The translations under genes and the position numbers were made by a program. Below are positions 35,410 through 44,870 of a stretch of DNA of 64,000 bases, piece by piece; the first letter of the stretch is position 1; every line of letters starts with the position of its first letter. This DNA comes from DTKD01 sp964494345 (GTDB taxonomy: Bacteria; Armatimonadota; UBA5829). A model generated the notes under the pieces. It was not told the origin of the DNA, did not search any database, and saw nothing but the letters and a program-made list of their open reading frames with translations. The stretch lies in the NCBI GenBank assembly GCA_964494345.1, contig CAZBSI010000007.1:86016-150015 (forward strand), read 5' to 3'.

Positions 35410-36504
35410 TTATGAGCTTCGCCGCTTCCTTGTTCGGCTCAAAATCCCGACCAGGCCGCATGCTAACACTGCGAATGCGGATGGTTCGGGAACGGGGTTC
35501 CACATTGCCGCCATAGGTGCCCCGTCTACGAGAAGTAGATCGCCAGCAATCTGTCCATTGTCGTTGATTGCTATTGGGCGACTGAGATAACCATTTGAGT
35601 AGTCGGCGAGGTAAGTGATGCTACCAGTCGAGTTCCAAACAACTCCTCCGTGCCCGTCTATTTCGCCCACAATCTGCCCAAAGTTGTTTATGTCATAGGC
35701 TATACCAATGCCAAGGTCAACAACGCTTCCATCTGGCTTCCACATTACAGCATGGTTGCCAGATTGCCCCACTGCGTATCCGTGGTCATTCAACGCAGAA
35801 ACAGAGCACAGGTCGGTAGAACTGAGCGCAGACAACTTTGTGGAAGATTGCCCATTCCAGATATATGCTTCACTAACCTGCTGCCAGACTTCCCCATTCT
35901 GCTCCTCATTCGCCCAGTTCCAGGCAACAACACCTGAACTGCTAATGGCAGAAGCCCAACTTCGTCCTTCATCGGGTGCGGAAATGACGTTCGAGTGGCC
36001 CGCGCTATCCCACATAATCGCCAATTGGGTCAGTTTCCCTGTAGAAGCATCAGCCACTTCCGTAGTGCCAACAACCTGCCCCGCATCATTGATGCCGGTA
36101 GTGAACAAATCAACTGCACCAGACAGCCGATCAAGCTCACGCGTTGTGCCATCCTGGTTTCTAACCAAGCCATAGAGAGATGTTCCCGAAGCACCGCTTC
36201 CAGAAGCGGCTATCTGACCATAGTTGTTGATGCCTCCAGAATAGTCTATAACACCACGTAATGTTATCTCGCTGGCACCAGTGTTCTTAGCCCAAACAGC
36301 AACTCCCCGTGAGTCAGAAGCCCCATTTCGCAACCAACTACATACGACTGCTCCTGAGTTGTTAATGCCTATCGCCATGCTGCCTGGCCCTTCACCCGTT
36401 GGCCTACCTATCTGATATAACTCGTAACCAGTGGCGTTTACTGTTGATGTGACTATAGAGCAAAGCACAACAGCGAATGTAAGTGCTAAACAGACTTTCT
36501 TCAT
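35410..36504 (-). CDS. Secreted HAF-repeat protein with PEP-CTERM sorting signal
   Basis: The protein has 364 residues. A signal peptide (MKKVCLALTFAVVLCSIV) is followed by several HAF-type repeats (GINNSGAVV, GINDAGQVVG, DINNFGQIVG, AINDNGQIAG), a beta-propeller-like pattern. The C-terminus is a textbook PEP-CTERM: VPEPSAF, a hydrophobic segment and the basic tail SRTRKRRSS. Known role: exosortases cut at PEP and anchor or release such proteins, often with exopolysaccharide. AGGAGGAG lies about seven bases before the ATG. An exosortase-like gene occurs 6 kb away. It follows the Ig-like protein gene by 38 bases and is likely in its transcript. Confidence 0.85.
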   Translation of the reverse strand: MKKVCLALTFAVVLCSIVTSTVNATGYELYQIGRPTGEGPGSMAIGINNSGAVVCSWLRNGASDSRGVAVWAKNTGASEITLRGVIDYSGGINNYGQIAASGSGASGTSLYGLVRNQDGTTRELDRLSGAVDLFTTGINDAGQVVGTTEVADASTGKLTQLAIMWDSAGHSNVISAPDEGRSWASAISSSGVVAWNWANEEQNGEVWQQVSEAYIWNGQSSTKLSALSSTDLCSVSALNDHGYAVGQSGNHAVMWKPDGSVVDLGIGIAYDINNFGQIVGEIDGHGGVVWNSTGSITYLADYSNGYLSRPIAINDNGQIAGDLLLVDGAPMAAMWNPVPEPSAFAVLACGLVGILSRTRKRRSS

Positions 36505-36542
36505 TATTGTTCTCCTCCTTCATAATGGTAAATGCCGAACGA

Positions 36543-39506
36543 CTACTCGAATACGGAACAAATATTCCGAACGAAAGTGATCTGGTTGCTCAGGTAGTAG
36601 CTCGAATTGAACATTGACTCATCATGGATAAGTACTGCATGCCCTCCACTTGTGAGGCTCTTTTCCACTATCCATCTGTAGTCAACTCCACCATCTCCGA
36701 CCGCAACAGCAGCCCAACTGTAAAAACGACCTGTGCTTGCACAATAGAGCCATTGTACATTTCGAGTCAGGCAAGTACTGCTACTAACCCAGCAGTGGCG
36801 GCTTGTGTCGATGCCGTCCAGCCAAGAGTTTGGCGGATTAGTAGTGCGCGCAGCATCAAAGTTTGGTGCTGTACCTATTCCGACATTCTGAGCCACATTA
36901 TTGAGCCGCCCATTTTCGGTATACATCTGATAACCGTTATCGCCTACAAGTATGATGCGTCTATGCCAACGGTTCAGCCATGATGAAATGGACTGAAGAT
37001 CAGACGTTGTTGCGGCTTCATGAGGCAAGACGACTATCATAACGTCGTAACTATCATCTGGGTAATGGGAATATAGCTTCTGGTAGTTGATATTGGTAGT
37101 CGCTGCATTTGAGAGAAAAGTATCGACTTCGCCTCTGTAATCATAATAAGGAAGACCATCTATGCACCATTCATAGCAGAATCCAACCTTGACCTTTTTG
37201 CATTCTATAGCACTGCTATCAGCACCGTCGCTCACATTGATCGCGTTATCAACAGCCCAAACTCTGATGCCGTAAGTAAGCCCTGACGTGGTAGTGAGCT
37301 GTGGGAAATTCGTAAGCTGACATGTCGCCTCTCTTGAGGTAGTATACAACTGGTTTGTAAGTGCATACATGTTGCCGCCGCTGTCCTTATACCAGAATTG
37401 GTAAGCGTAGCAATAGATGCCGCTCGGATCAGTTGGTTCGCTCCATGTTGCATGTATCAGCTTGCTTGTTGGTATAACGTGATCCATAGTTACGGTTGGA
37501 GCACTGGGGGCGGTCGTATCAACAATGACCTGTGGCAGAGTCGTCAAGGCAGACTCGTTACCAGCATTATCGACCGCAGTAAGAGCCAAATCATACGTTC
37601 CTTCTGGTGCAGTTAAGCCACAGGGACTAGGATTCAGGTCAATACCGGTGTACTGATACTCCCCGCTTACCTTCTGCCACAGCTTCACCTTGTTCAGCCC
37701 GCTACCGCCTGTGTCTGATGCAGTGTAAGTAATCGTGAAAGAACCAGTGGAGTATGTTGGACTGACAGACGTATTGCTGATAGTAGGAACCACATTGTCA
37801 AAGAGCACGGAGTTGTCGGTATGGGTTGCTTCATAATTCCAGACTCCAGAGTTGTCTTGAACAACCCCAGCGGGAACAGTAGCAACTACCGTGCCAGCAG
37901 TCGGCAAGCTGATAGCCACATTGTAGGTGGTGCCGCTTCCGGTTACTGTCTTCGTAGCTCCCGTGACTCCACTGAGCGTAACATCATCAGCCGTGAAGCC
38001 GGTGACCGATTCGCTGAAAGTGACGGTGAAGTTCACAGGGCTGGTGTTGGTGGGGTCACTCTGCCCCGTTGCCTGCTCGATTGTGCAGGTCAAAGGCTGA
38101 GGGCGCAAGACTCTCTGCAAATCTCCGTTTGTATCGACTTCGCATGAGCTTATGCCAGAGATGGTTACATAGTCATCAACGGCATAGGAAAACGGGGGAT
38201 AGGCAACTTTGGTCTGAACATTGGAACCGTCGTTGATTAGGAACCATTGGGCAGGGCTTGCCGTGTCTAGTTCTGTGACCTTACCCCAAGTTCTCACAAG
38301 CAGCCCTATGTTGTTGAGACCAGCAGCACCGGCAATACCTCTCTGACCGACTACCGGAGGGCCGGGGTCGTATGCAAAGTCCCCGCCTCCAAGCCACTTG
38401 TTGTTCATTCCAAGCGGGGTTAGCTCACCGGTTCCGGTCTGGGTGATTGTCGTTGCGGCTATGTATCGCTCACCATCAGAGTTGGTTGCAAGCGTTCCTT
38501 CGACGCTTACGACTTCACCCTTTACATGGCCGTGAGCGGTCTTCTCCACTCTGATACCGCATGCGCGGGTGTCATCTTCGATATAGAGGTAGTCAGTCCA
38601 ATTGCGGGTGATGATCTTGCCGGTTATGTCTCCGGTAGCAAACGTATGGCCGTCAGCCCACGACTTCACCCATGCAACTGAACCTTGTGGGGCTGTCAGA
38701 ATGCTTCCTTGGAAGCTCTCCTGCACGTTGTAATTCGGCCCTGAGTCAACATCTAAAACCCTGTCCGTTCCGTCTGTCGTGTCGATTGTACCACTGACAG
38801 AGCAAACGCGGGATGTTTGGCTGACTGTGCCGGTGTAGTTGGTTGCCAGAGTATCTGTACTGCCGTCTTCTCCGAGAACGAATGAACCAGTGCCCCCGGA
38901 TGAAACTGGATGACAGCGGATTATGACGGCGGTTCCAACGTCATTGGCCTTAGCGTCGGCAATGGTTGCACAGACCTGTACTTCCGTGGAAGAATCTGTG
39001 GTGACTTCGCCCGGTTGAGAAGGAGTTTCAGAACGCAATGGCGAAAAATCAACTGTTAGGTTGACTTTGTAGTCCCAGGGGGTAGGCTCAAGCAGCCCCT
39101 TGATTAGCGGGCCGTGGTAGAGAAGTGTTCCTGCGCTGTCTGTGTATCCCCAGACGGTTACGTTGGTCAAGGCACGGTCGCCTGATTCGGTTGTTGTAAG
39201 GTCTCCCTCAACATCCACTGTTTGTCCAACTCTGAGTTCCGGGCTTGGTTGAGTGAACGCAACCAGCTTATCCCGCCATGAGAAGCATTCTGCAATAACG
39301 ATGTAAGGCGGTGATTGCTGTGCTCGAATCTTGCTGATCTCGACAGCATCCAGGTATACATGAGTTCCGTCTGCAAACCCTTCGGCCCACTTGACGGTTC
39401 CCTCCCGCGATTGCCAGTCAAAGCTTGCGGCTACAGTCGTGGAAAGCGCGAGCACAACAAGCAACGCTATTCCCAAGGCCGCCGTCAGCCTTCCTCCTAC
39501 CCTCAT
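36543..39506 (-). CDS. Large secreted Ig-like protein with C-terminal GATase-like domain
   Basis: The protein has 987 residues. A signal peptide (MRVGGRLTAALGIALLVV, cleavage after VAA) is followed by repeated OB-like or nucleic-acid-binding-like modules (GEVVSVEGTL, YVTISGISSCEV) and Ig-like domains of the SFTVTFSESVTGF type (here NFTVTFSESVTGFTADDVTL). The C-terminal 230 residues (YDVMIVVLPHE, ISSWLNRWHRRIILVGDNG) resemble the glutamine-amidotransferase-like domains of the two membrane proteins at 42-47 kb. GAGGGG precedes the ATG by nine bases. Function is unknown; probably extracellular and adhesive or sensory. Confidence 0.75.
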   Translation of the reverse strand: MRVGGRLTAALGIALLVVLALSTTVAASFDWQSREGTVKWAEGFADGTHVYLDAVEISKIRAQQSPPYIVIAECFSWRDKLVAFTQPSPELRVGQTVDVEGDLTTTESGDRALTNVTVWGYTDSAGTLLYHGPLIKGLLEPTPWDYKVNLTVDFSPLRSETPSQPGEVTTDSSTEVQVCATIADAKANDVGTAVIIRCHPVSSGGTGSFVLGEDGSTDTLATNYTGTVSQTSRVCSVSGTIDTTDGTDRVLDVDSGPNYNVQESFQGSILTAPQGSVAWVKSWADGHTFATGDITGKIITRNWTDYLYIEDDTRACGIRVEKTAHGHVKGEVVSVEGTLATNSDGERYIAATTITQTGTGELTPLGMNNKWLGGGDFAYDPGPPVVGQRGIAGAAGLNNIGLLVRTWGKVTELDTASPAQWFLINDGSNVQTKVAYPPFSYAVDDYVTISGISSCEVDTNGDLQRVLRPQPLTCTIEQATGQSDPTNTSPVNFTVTFSESVTGFTADDVTLSGVTGATKTVTGSGTTYNVAISLPTAGTVVATVPAGVVQDNSGVWNYEATHTDNSVLFDNVVPTISNTSVSPTYSTGSFTITYTASDTGGSGLNKVKLWQKVSGEYQYTGIDLNPSPCGLTAPEGTYDLALTAVDNAGNESALTTLPQVIVDTTAPSAPTVTMDHVIPTSKLIHATWSEPTDPSGIYCYAYQFWYKDSGGNMYALTNQLYTTSREATCQLTNFPQLTTTSGLTYGIRVWAVDNAINVSDGADSSAIECKKVKVGFCYEWCIDGLPYYDYRGEVDTFLSNAATTNINYQKLYSHYPDDSYDVMIVVLPHEAATTSDLQSISSWLNRWHRRIILVGDNGYQMYTENGRLNNVAQNVGIGTAPNFDAARTTNPPNSWLDGIDTSRHCWVSSSTCLTRNVQWLYCASTGRFYSWAAVAVGDGGVDYRWIVEKSLTSGGHAVLIHDESMFNSSYYLSNQITFVRNICSVFE

Positions 39507-39577
39507 TTTGTTATTCCCCTCTTTGTGACCTCCAGCGCAGGGCGGCAGGAAACGGCAGGCCGTAATGCTGTATCCCC

Positions 39578-39601
39578 GTAGACTGAGTATTTTATGTCTA
39601 C
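39578..39601. promoter_or_regulatory. Inverted repeat upstream of the Ig-like protein gene
   Basis: GTAGAC and GTCTAC arms are 12 bases apart, with a TAAAAT box (minus strand) between them. It lies 72 bases before the start codon and could be an operator. Confidence 0.3.
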
Positions 39602-39831
39602 TTGTTCTTCATGAGCTTTGGAATGTCCTTCCTGCTGAGCCGGAACTGTGTATAGAGTAGATCGGGAGGTTCACGGGTCGGGGTTACTCCGGCTTATAAG
39701 CTCGGTATGGGGTTCTCGAACTCGTAAATCGAGCGTGGAAACTGTACGAAAAGCGGAAATTGCAGAAAGAGAGAATGGGCGGTAAGTTCGCTCAAACCGC
39801 CCAAAATGAAATTTGGTAGGCCAATGATCGG

Positions 39832-40139
39832 GAATACGAACTGGTCCACATCGGGTGCAAAACCCCGGTCCCATGATTTTCATGTATATCAACCTGCCGC
39901 TGAACTCAAAACAGGGGTCTAAATGGCAGCGTGCTCCAAAAAATGGACATTTCCGTATTCACAACTCTTGCTCAGGTAGGGCAAGGAGCGTGAATACGAA
40001 CTCGTCCACATCGGGGTCGAAACCCGGTCCCATCGTTTTCATGTATATCAACCTGCCGCTGAACTCAAAACAGGGGTCTAAACGGCAGCGTGCTCCAAGA
40101 AATGGACATTTTCGTAATCACAACTCTTGCCCAGGTAGG
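39832..40139. repeat. Tandem duplication of about 160 bp
   Basis: Copies starting at 39832 and 39992 share GAATACGAACTnGTCCACAT, TTTTCATGTATATCAACC and AACAGGGGTCTAAA with a few substitutions. The whole stretch 39602-40448 has no gene that I can support. The open frame across the duplication (39855-40283, plus strand) has no ribosome site and no family look. Confidence 0.8.
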
Positions 40140-40448
40140 CCGCTTTGCATCTCTACGAAACTGACGCGGGCTTTCGCTAGTTCTCAAGACTACGCCATAC
40201 AAAGGTCTGCCGGTCTGCCCCGGTCTCGTGGGAAGAATGGCAGTGTGGCTCCGGCCAGATTACCACGCCGCCCAACAACCTGATTCTACGGAATGAGACT
40301 CTCGCCGCAGCCAAAGGTCTCAATGCCGTCTAGTCCGCAAGGCAGAGCGCGAAGAATGGCATCCTCGTGATGCAGCAGAGCCGACTATGCCAAGGAGCAA
40401 CCTGCCCAAACCTGTCACGAAGGATGGTTCTGGTGACACCATCAGCTC

Positions 40449-42005
40449 TCATTTGCTGGAGATCGCTTCCCACGAAGACAACATCGTGCGCGCCTTACCT
40501 GCCCATCGAGTATCGGGGTAATCCTCTATCACACGCTGCATGTAGAGGTTTGCATTGCTGTCTAGGCCGATATTGTGATGACACATAGCGAGTTGATAGG
40601 TGGACGCGGCGAGAATGTCAGCCTGCACACCGTCGGGCTTTGACAACACATCGTGATACACCGCAGCCGCCTCGTGGTATCTTAGCCCCTGAAAGTATAT
40701 ATTCCCTACGCCGTTTGCTAGACTGGCTTTCTCCTCGGGTTTTGCACTATCCATTATCACCCTGAGATTCTCTACGGCTTTGTCTGTCTGCCCCAGCGTC
40801 ATGTACGCTCCTACCAACATATCGCGCACGTTGCGTACCAGGGCATCCTTGGGGTGCTCGGCAACAGCCTTCTCTAATACTTTGGCAGCTTCGCCAGGCT
40901 TCTGAGCACATCCGAGATACACCCTCCCGTACGCTATCGCCAAGTCCATTGGCCTGTCCGGGTGCTTTGCGTAGAATTCCCTAATGGCCGAAAGGGCCTC
41001 TTCACCGCGACCCGATGGATACAGACACTCCGCCTTGTAGACGAACGCATCCCATACCTGCCACCGCGCATCCGGATAGCTGGTGATCACAAAATCGTAT
41101 GACTCGATTGCCTTGCCATAGTCCCCGATTCCCTGATAGAGCTTCCCAACTGTCGTCGGCAAATACGGGCCGTCTTGGGGGTGTTTGTCGACAAGCTCTT
41201 GTATGAGCGGAGCGGCGTCGGCCGGGCTTAGGCTCGCCATGTAACATTGCCCCAGGCGCTTTCGCGCATCCGTAGCGGATTCGGGATCAACGGCCTGTTT
41301 GAGCTCTTCTATTGCTTCTGGATACTTGCCTTGTCCTTGGCAGATAGCCCCAGCACATCTATGCCAGTCAACAGCGTCTTCTGGATGCTGTGCGGAGAGC
41401 TCCTTGAGAAGCTCACTGGCGTCGTTCCAATGATGTGCGCTGATGTGAGACCAGACGAGCGATGTCCGAACAGTCTTCACGTCTGGGCGAGGTAACGTGC
41501 TGTCCGCAGGCATAGCCTTGAGGAAAGCCTCGATAGCCTTGTCATACTGGCCCACCCGCTGATAGCGCTTTGCGAGAGAAAAGTACGACCACGGTGCGCA
41601 CACCGGAGACTCAGCAGCTACTGCGGCGATCTCATTCTCGACCTTCGACCAATCCTTGTGTCTGATATGGCACTTGATCAGCCAGCGGCGTACGCGCTTG
41701 CCCTGATCACCAGTGATCTCATACTTGGAAAGAAGTGCCTCGTAGTACTCGGCGGCCTTGCCAAAATCCTCCTTGAGACGATAGCAGTCCCCAATCATCT
41801 CCACGGCCTGGGATGCTAGCGAGGAATCAGCGGATGCTACACTGCCGAGCAGCTTGATCGCTTCATCATACCGCTTTGCCGCAATCAGATCGCTAGCTTG
41901 CTTCATATCAGCAAGTGGATCAGCGAAAGATGCACTCGATACCACCGTCCCAATGAGAATCATCGCCAATATCAGCATGACCTTGTTCGATATCTGGATA
42001 GCCAT
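40449..42005 (-). CDS. Exported TPR-repeat protein
   Basis: The product has 518 residues. ATG 42005 has AGGAGG nine bases upstream and begins a signal peptide (ISNKVMLILAMILIGTVV). The mature part is a tetratricopeptide superhelix of about twelve 34-residue repeats, for example GDCYRLKEDFGKAAEYYEAL and GKLYQGIGDYGKAIESYDFV. TPR proteins act as scaffolds. It comes 234 bases after the exosortase-like gene on the same strand, so it may share its transcript; a scaffold role in surface assembly is inference. Confidence 0.83.
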   Translation of the reverse strand: MAIQISNKVMLILAMILIGTVVSSASFADPLADMKQASDLIAAKRYDEAIKLLGSVASADSSLASQAVEMIGDCYRLKEDFGKAAEYYEALLSKYEITGDQGKRVRRWLIKCHIRHKDWSKVENEIAAVAAESPVCAPWSYFSLAKRYQRVGQYDKAIEAFLKAMPADSTLPRPDVKTVRTSLVWSHISAHHWNDASELLKELSAQHPEDAVDWHRCAGAICQGQGKYPEAIEELKQAVDPESATDARKRLGQCYMASLSPADAAPLIQELVDKHPQDGPYLPTTVGKLYQGIGDYGKAIESYDFVITSYPDARWQVWDAFVYKAECLYPSGRGEEALSAIREFYAKHPDRPMDLAIAYGRVYLGCAQKPGEAAKVLEKAVAEHPKDALVRNVRDMLVGAYMTLGQTDKAVENLRVIMDSAKPEEKASLANGVGNIYFQGLRYHEAAAVYHDVLSKPDGVQADILAASTYQLAMCHHNIGLDSNANLYMQRVIEDYPDTRWAGKARTMLSSWEAISSK

Positions 42006-42239
42006 AGTTGTCAGCCTCCTATTGTGTAGCACTCATTTGCGCACGACCATAACGTGCAGCTCACAGCCGCCAATGACAGAGTTCCTGTAAGTCCTAACAG
42101 GTTGCGATGAGATCCTTGCATCTGATCGACATCGCATTGGTAACGCGAAAGCAAGCAGATTCTGTGATTCATCCACTTCTCAGGTGCCATCGGCATTCCA
42201 TGTACTGAATGCATGGCATGCCATATCAGTTCTTGCAGA

Positions 42240-44870
42240 TCATATCTGCTTCTGCGTTCGTGAACTGCTGTGTTCTGCCTCCTTTATTGGCTGCGGGAGG
42301 TCCCACATTCTCGGGTCTGGCGGGCCCTCCATCAGACTACGGAATAGCCAAAACTCGGTCTCATAGATCTCGGACTGAATCGCATTGGGGACGGTACTGG
42401 TGGTTCCCATTGAGCTATCCGAGAATAGATGCGAGCTCCCCATGGCAGCGATCAAGCCCTTACCTGCCCTAGCGACCGTCAAGAACGACCTGTCCAACGC
42501 CATGGTCAGAACCGGCTCTCCTCCTGTTATCGGGCGCGGGAGTACGGCGGCCGCGATCTTTCTTCCTTTTCGATCAAACACCCATGATTGTGGGAACGAC
42601 TCTTCATCAATCCTAATGCCGTACTCCCCCAGCAACTGATTGGCTGTTGAATCTCTGTTAGAGGCACCATCCAGCACCAGGACTCGCCCGCCTGCCTCGA
42701 TATATCGCCTTATGCGCGCTGATTCTGACCGAGAGAACTCCTTAGCGGGATTCACAAGCACGAGCACCTTTGCGGTAGACAGTGCGCTGTCCAGTGATGG
42801 CACATATGTGGGCATATATCCCAGCCGTTGTGTCCACACGTAGAATGTATGGTAGTTATTCTGAGGAGCCTGAGAAACACCCAGCGATTCACTCGGCAGA
42901 GTGAAGTTGCAGTGCTCTCTTTCGAAAGCAACTCGCGGAAGCTGCAGGCGAGGAGCGGGCAATGGGTATGCAGCGTGATTCACGACGGAAAACACTCGAG
43001 TCCCCACCGGCACACCAACCAGCACGCCGACTATCACGAATGCCAGAACCCCAGTTCGGTTGGCGCCACGCCGCCAACCAATGCTGGAGTAGAGAGCATA
43101 GAGAGCACAGACAGCCGCAACGCCAAGAAGCCAGCGGACGAACCCCCACCTGTTACTGCGATTCAGCCAGTTGATTGTCCCGAGGCAGAGCTCTGATTTG
43201 CCAGGCATGTAGAACCAGAAGTTCGAGAAGACTGTGCTATCGGTCCATGCGGCCACGCGCCCGCGCCCGAATTTCGTCACCACTGCTTGAGGAAGAAGAC
43301 CGAACTGCTGGTCGAGAGTGATCTTGTTCTCTGGGAAGAAGTTCTGTTGGGAGTAATCGGCACGCCGACTTAGTAGGCTGTAGCCTATGACAGGGCAGTC
43401 TGCCCAAATGGGCGCATCCATGCTGCAAGAGGTGCCAAAGAGAAACACGGGAGGCATATACTGCACGGTGGGATGGGGCAGCATAACGGATGGACGATAG
43501 ACAGTAAGACCACCGCTCGTCAGGTCATAGGTCGCGACATACTTGAAGGACATGCCGAAGCGCTGTGCGAGAGGATTCATGTGCGCGCTTATGCCGAACA
43601 CGTTCGTATGGTCTCCGACGAGCCAGAGCCCCCCGCCATCGCGCACGAAATCAACGATGGCGTCCATCTCCTCTTGCTGAAGCGGTCTCGTCAGGGTCTT
43701 CAGTACAAGGACATCGTAGCTCTCAAGCAACTCAGCCGTTATCTTCTCGCTTCCTCGGTCCACGTGGTAGAAATGATTGAGATAATCAGCCAGGCAATAG
43801 TAGTTGTATCCCGATGCTTCGTTGTACCACTTTGTGTCGTATTTGCGAGTCGTCCATTCCCAGTTGCTGTGAGATTCATCTATTAGGATACGACCGCGCT
43901 TGCTTGCCCCGGGATCCTGAAAGGAGAACAGACCAACGATGCAGACTGCTGCTGCACAACTGATCAGTGACGCTCTGACGCTGGCCATCCGCAGGTCAAG
44001 CTGCGGCCATATCACATGGTCAGTGACGAGGATGTCTGGCGTAACCAACCGCCAGATGAGAACAGCCATAGGGATGAACGTCAGCACGGTAACCCATGAA
44101 GACCAGAAGAGGACCGTCTGGCCGATCTCCTCATAGGCCAGAATTAGCATCTGGTACCGAACAAGCGGATAGAGGATCAGTATGGCGAGGCATGCCAGCC
44201 AGCGCAATCGACTTACTCGCAGAATCGATAGCAGAACAATCCCAGCAATCATAAAGACCGCGACTGCGTAGAGCCCCAAGGCTTCGCACGTCACATTGAT
44301 CGGTATTAGTGCCTCGAATGTCTTCCGGTGAAGTATGCTCGAGCTTACGCTTGCATCCACGCCGATGCTCCTGAACATCAGCTGTTCTATCCTTGCAGCC
44401 CAAGGCATGTCGTGGTAATGAGCGAAGATCTGGAAGAGCAGCGGCTGCGATGCCGACTCAAGAAGCATCATCAACCCGCTTGCGCCCAATGCAAGGGCAA
44501 TTCGGCGTACTAGCAAACTGCGCCGACCAATCATGATGACAATCAAGAAGCCGGCGAGAAACACCGGTCCGACGTTGTATGGCCAAGGAATCAGGAGGAT
44601 CGAGAGTGCGATGGGAAGCAGAAAACCGACATACTTGCTTGGAAGGGGAGCGATATCGGTCTGCCGGAAGGCTATCGCAAACAGGACGACGGCGAATATG
44701 AAGAACGCGGACGCTGACCAGTGTGGAGGTGAGTACACCGGCACAATACCTAGCCATCCGCCGACAAGAGATAGAAGTGCCACCCATATCCAAATCATGG
44801 ACCCAGTCTCCCCTCTCACGAGTATGTGACCGTCCGCATCACTCCGCCTGAGCTTGGGCAATGACATCAT
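42240..44870 (-). CDS. Exosortase-like membrane protein fused to GATase-like periplasmic domains
   Basis: The protein has 876 residues. About eight membrane helices occupy residues 20-290. In them INVTCEALGLYA (Cys195) and LYPLVRYQM (Arg238), 43 residues apart, resemble the Cys/Arg pair of exosortases and archaeosortases; the expected third residue (His or Arg) is not evident near EEIGQTVLFW. After a linker come two extracytoplasmic domains of the DUF4350/GATase1-like kind (SYDVLVLKTLTR, GGGLWLVGDHTN; then ARIRRYIEAGGRVLVLDG), separated by another membrane helix pair. Its ATG overlaps the stop of the paralogue upstream by four bases. Sorting of surface proteins is a hypothesis. Confidence 0.7.
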   Translation of the reverse strand: MMSLPKLRRSDADGHILVRGETGSMIWIWVALLSLVGGWLGIVPVYSPPHWSASAFFIFAVVLFAIAFRQTDIAPLPSKYVGFLLPIALSILLIPWPYNVGPVFLAGFLIVIMIGRRSLLVRRIALALGASGLMMLLESASQPLLFQIFAHYHDMPWAARIEQLMFRSIGVDASVSSSILHRKTFEALIPINVTCEALGLYAVAVFMIAGIVLLSILRVSRLRWLACLAILILYPLVRYQMLILAYEEIGQTVLFWSSWVTVLTFIPMAVLIWRLVTPDILVTDHVIWPQLDLRMASVRASLISCAAAVCIVGLFSFQDPGASKRGRILIDESHSNWEWTTRKYDTKWYNEASGYNYYCLADYLNHFYHVDRGSEKITAELLESYDVLVLKTLTRPLQQEEMDAIVDFVRDGGGLWLVGDHTNVFGISAHMNPLAQRFGMSFKYVATYDLTSGGLTVYRPSVMLPHPTVQYMPPVFLFGTSCSMDAPIWADCPVIGYSLLSRRADYSQQNFFPENKITLDQQFGLLPQAVVTKFGRGRVAAWTDSTVFSNFWFYMPGKSELCLGTINWLNRSNRWGFVRWLLGVAAVCALYALYSSIGWRRGANRTGVLAFVIVGVLVGVPVGTRVFSVVNHAAYPLPAPRLQLPRVAFEREHCNFTLPSESLGVSQAPQNNYHTFYVWTQRLGYMPTYVPSLDSALSTAKVLVLVNPAKEFSRSESARIRRYIEAGGRVLVLDGASNRDSTANQLLGEYGIRIDEESFPQSWVFDRKGRKIAAAVLPRPITGGEPVLTMALDRSFLTVARAGKGLIAAMGSSHLFSDSSMGTTSTVPNAIQSEIYETEFWLFRSLMEGPPDPRMWDLPQPIKEAEHSSSRTQKQI

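Noticed and set aside
39855..40283. 142-codon plus-strand ORF over the tandem duplication
   Set aside because: Its repeats reflect the DNA duplication, it lacks a ribosome site and runs against the surrounding genes.
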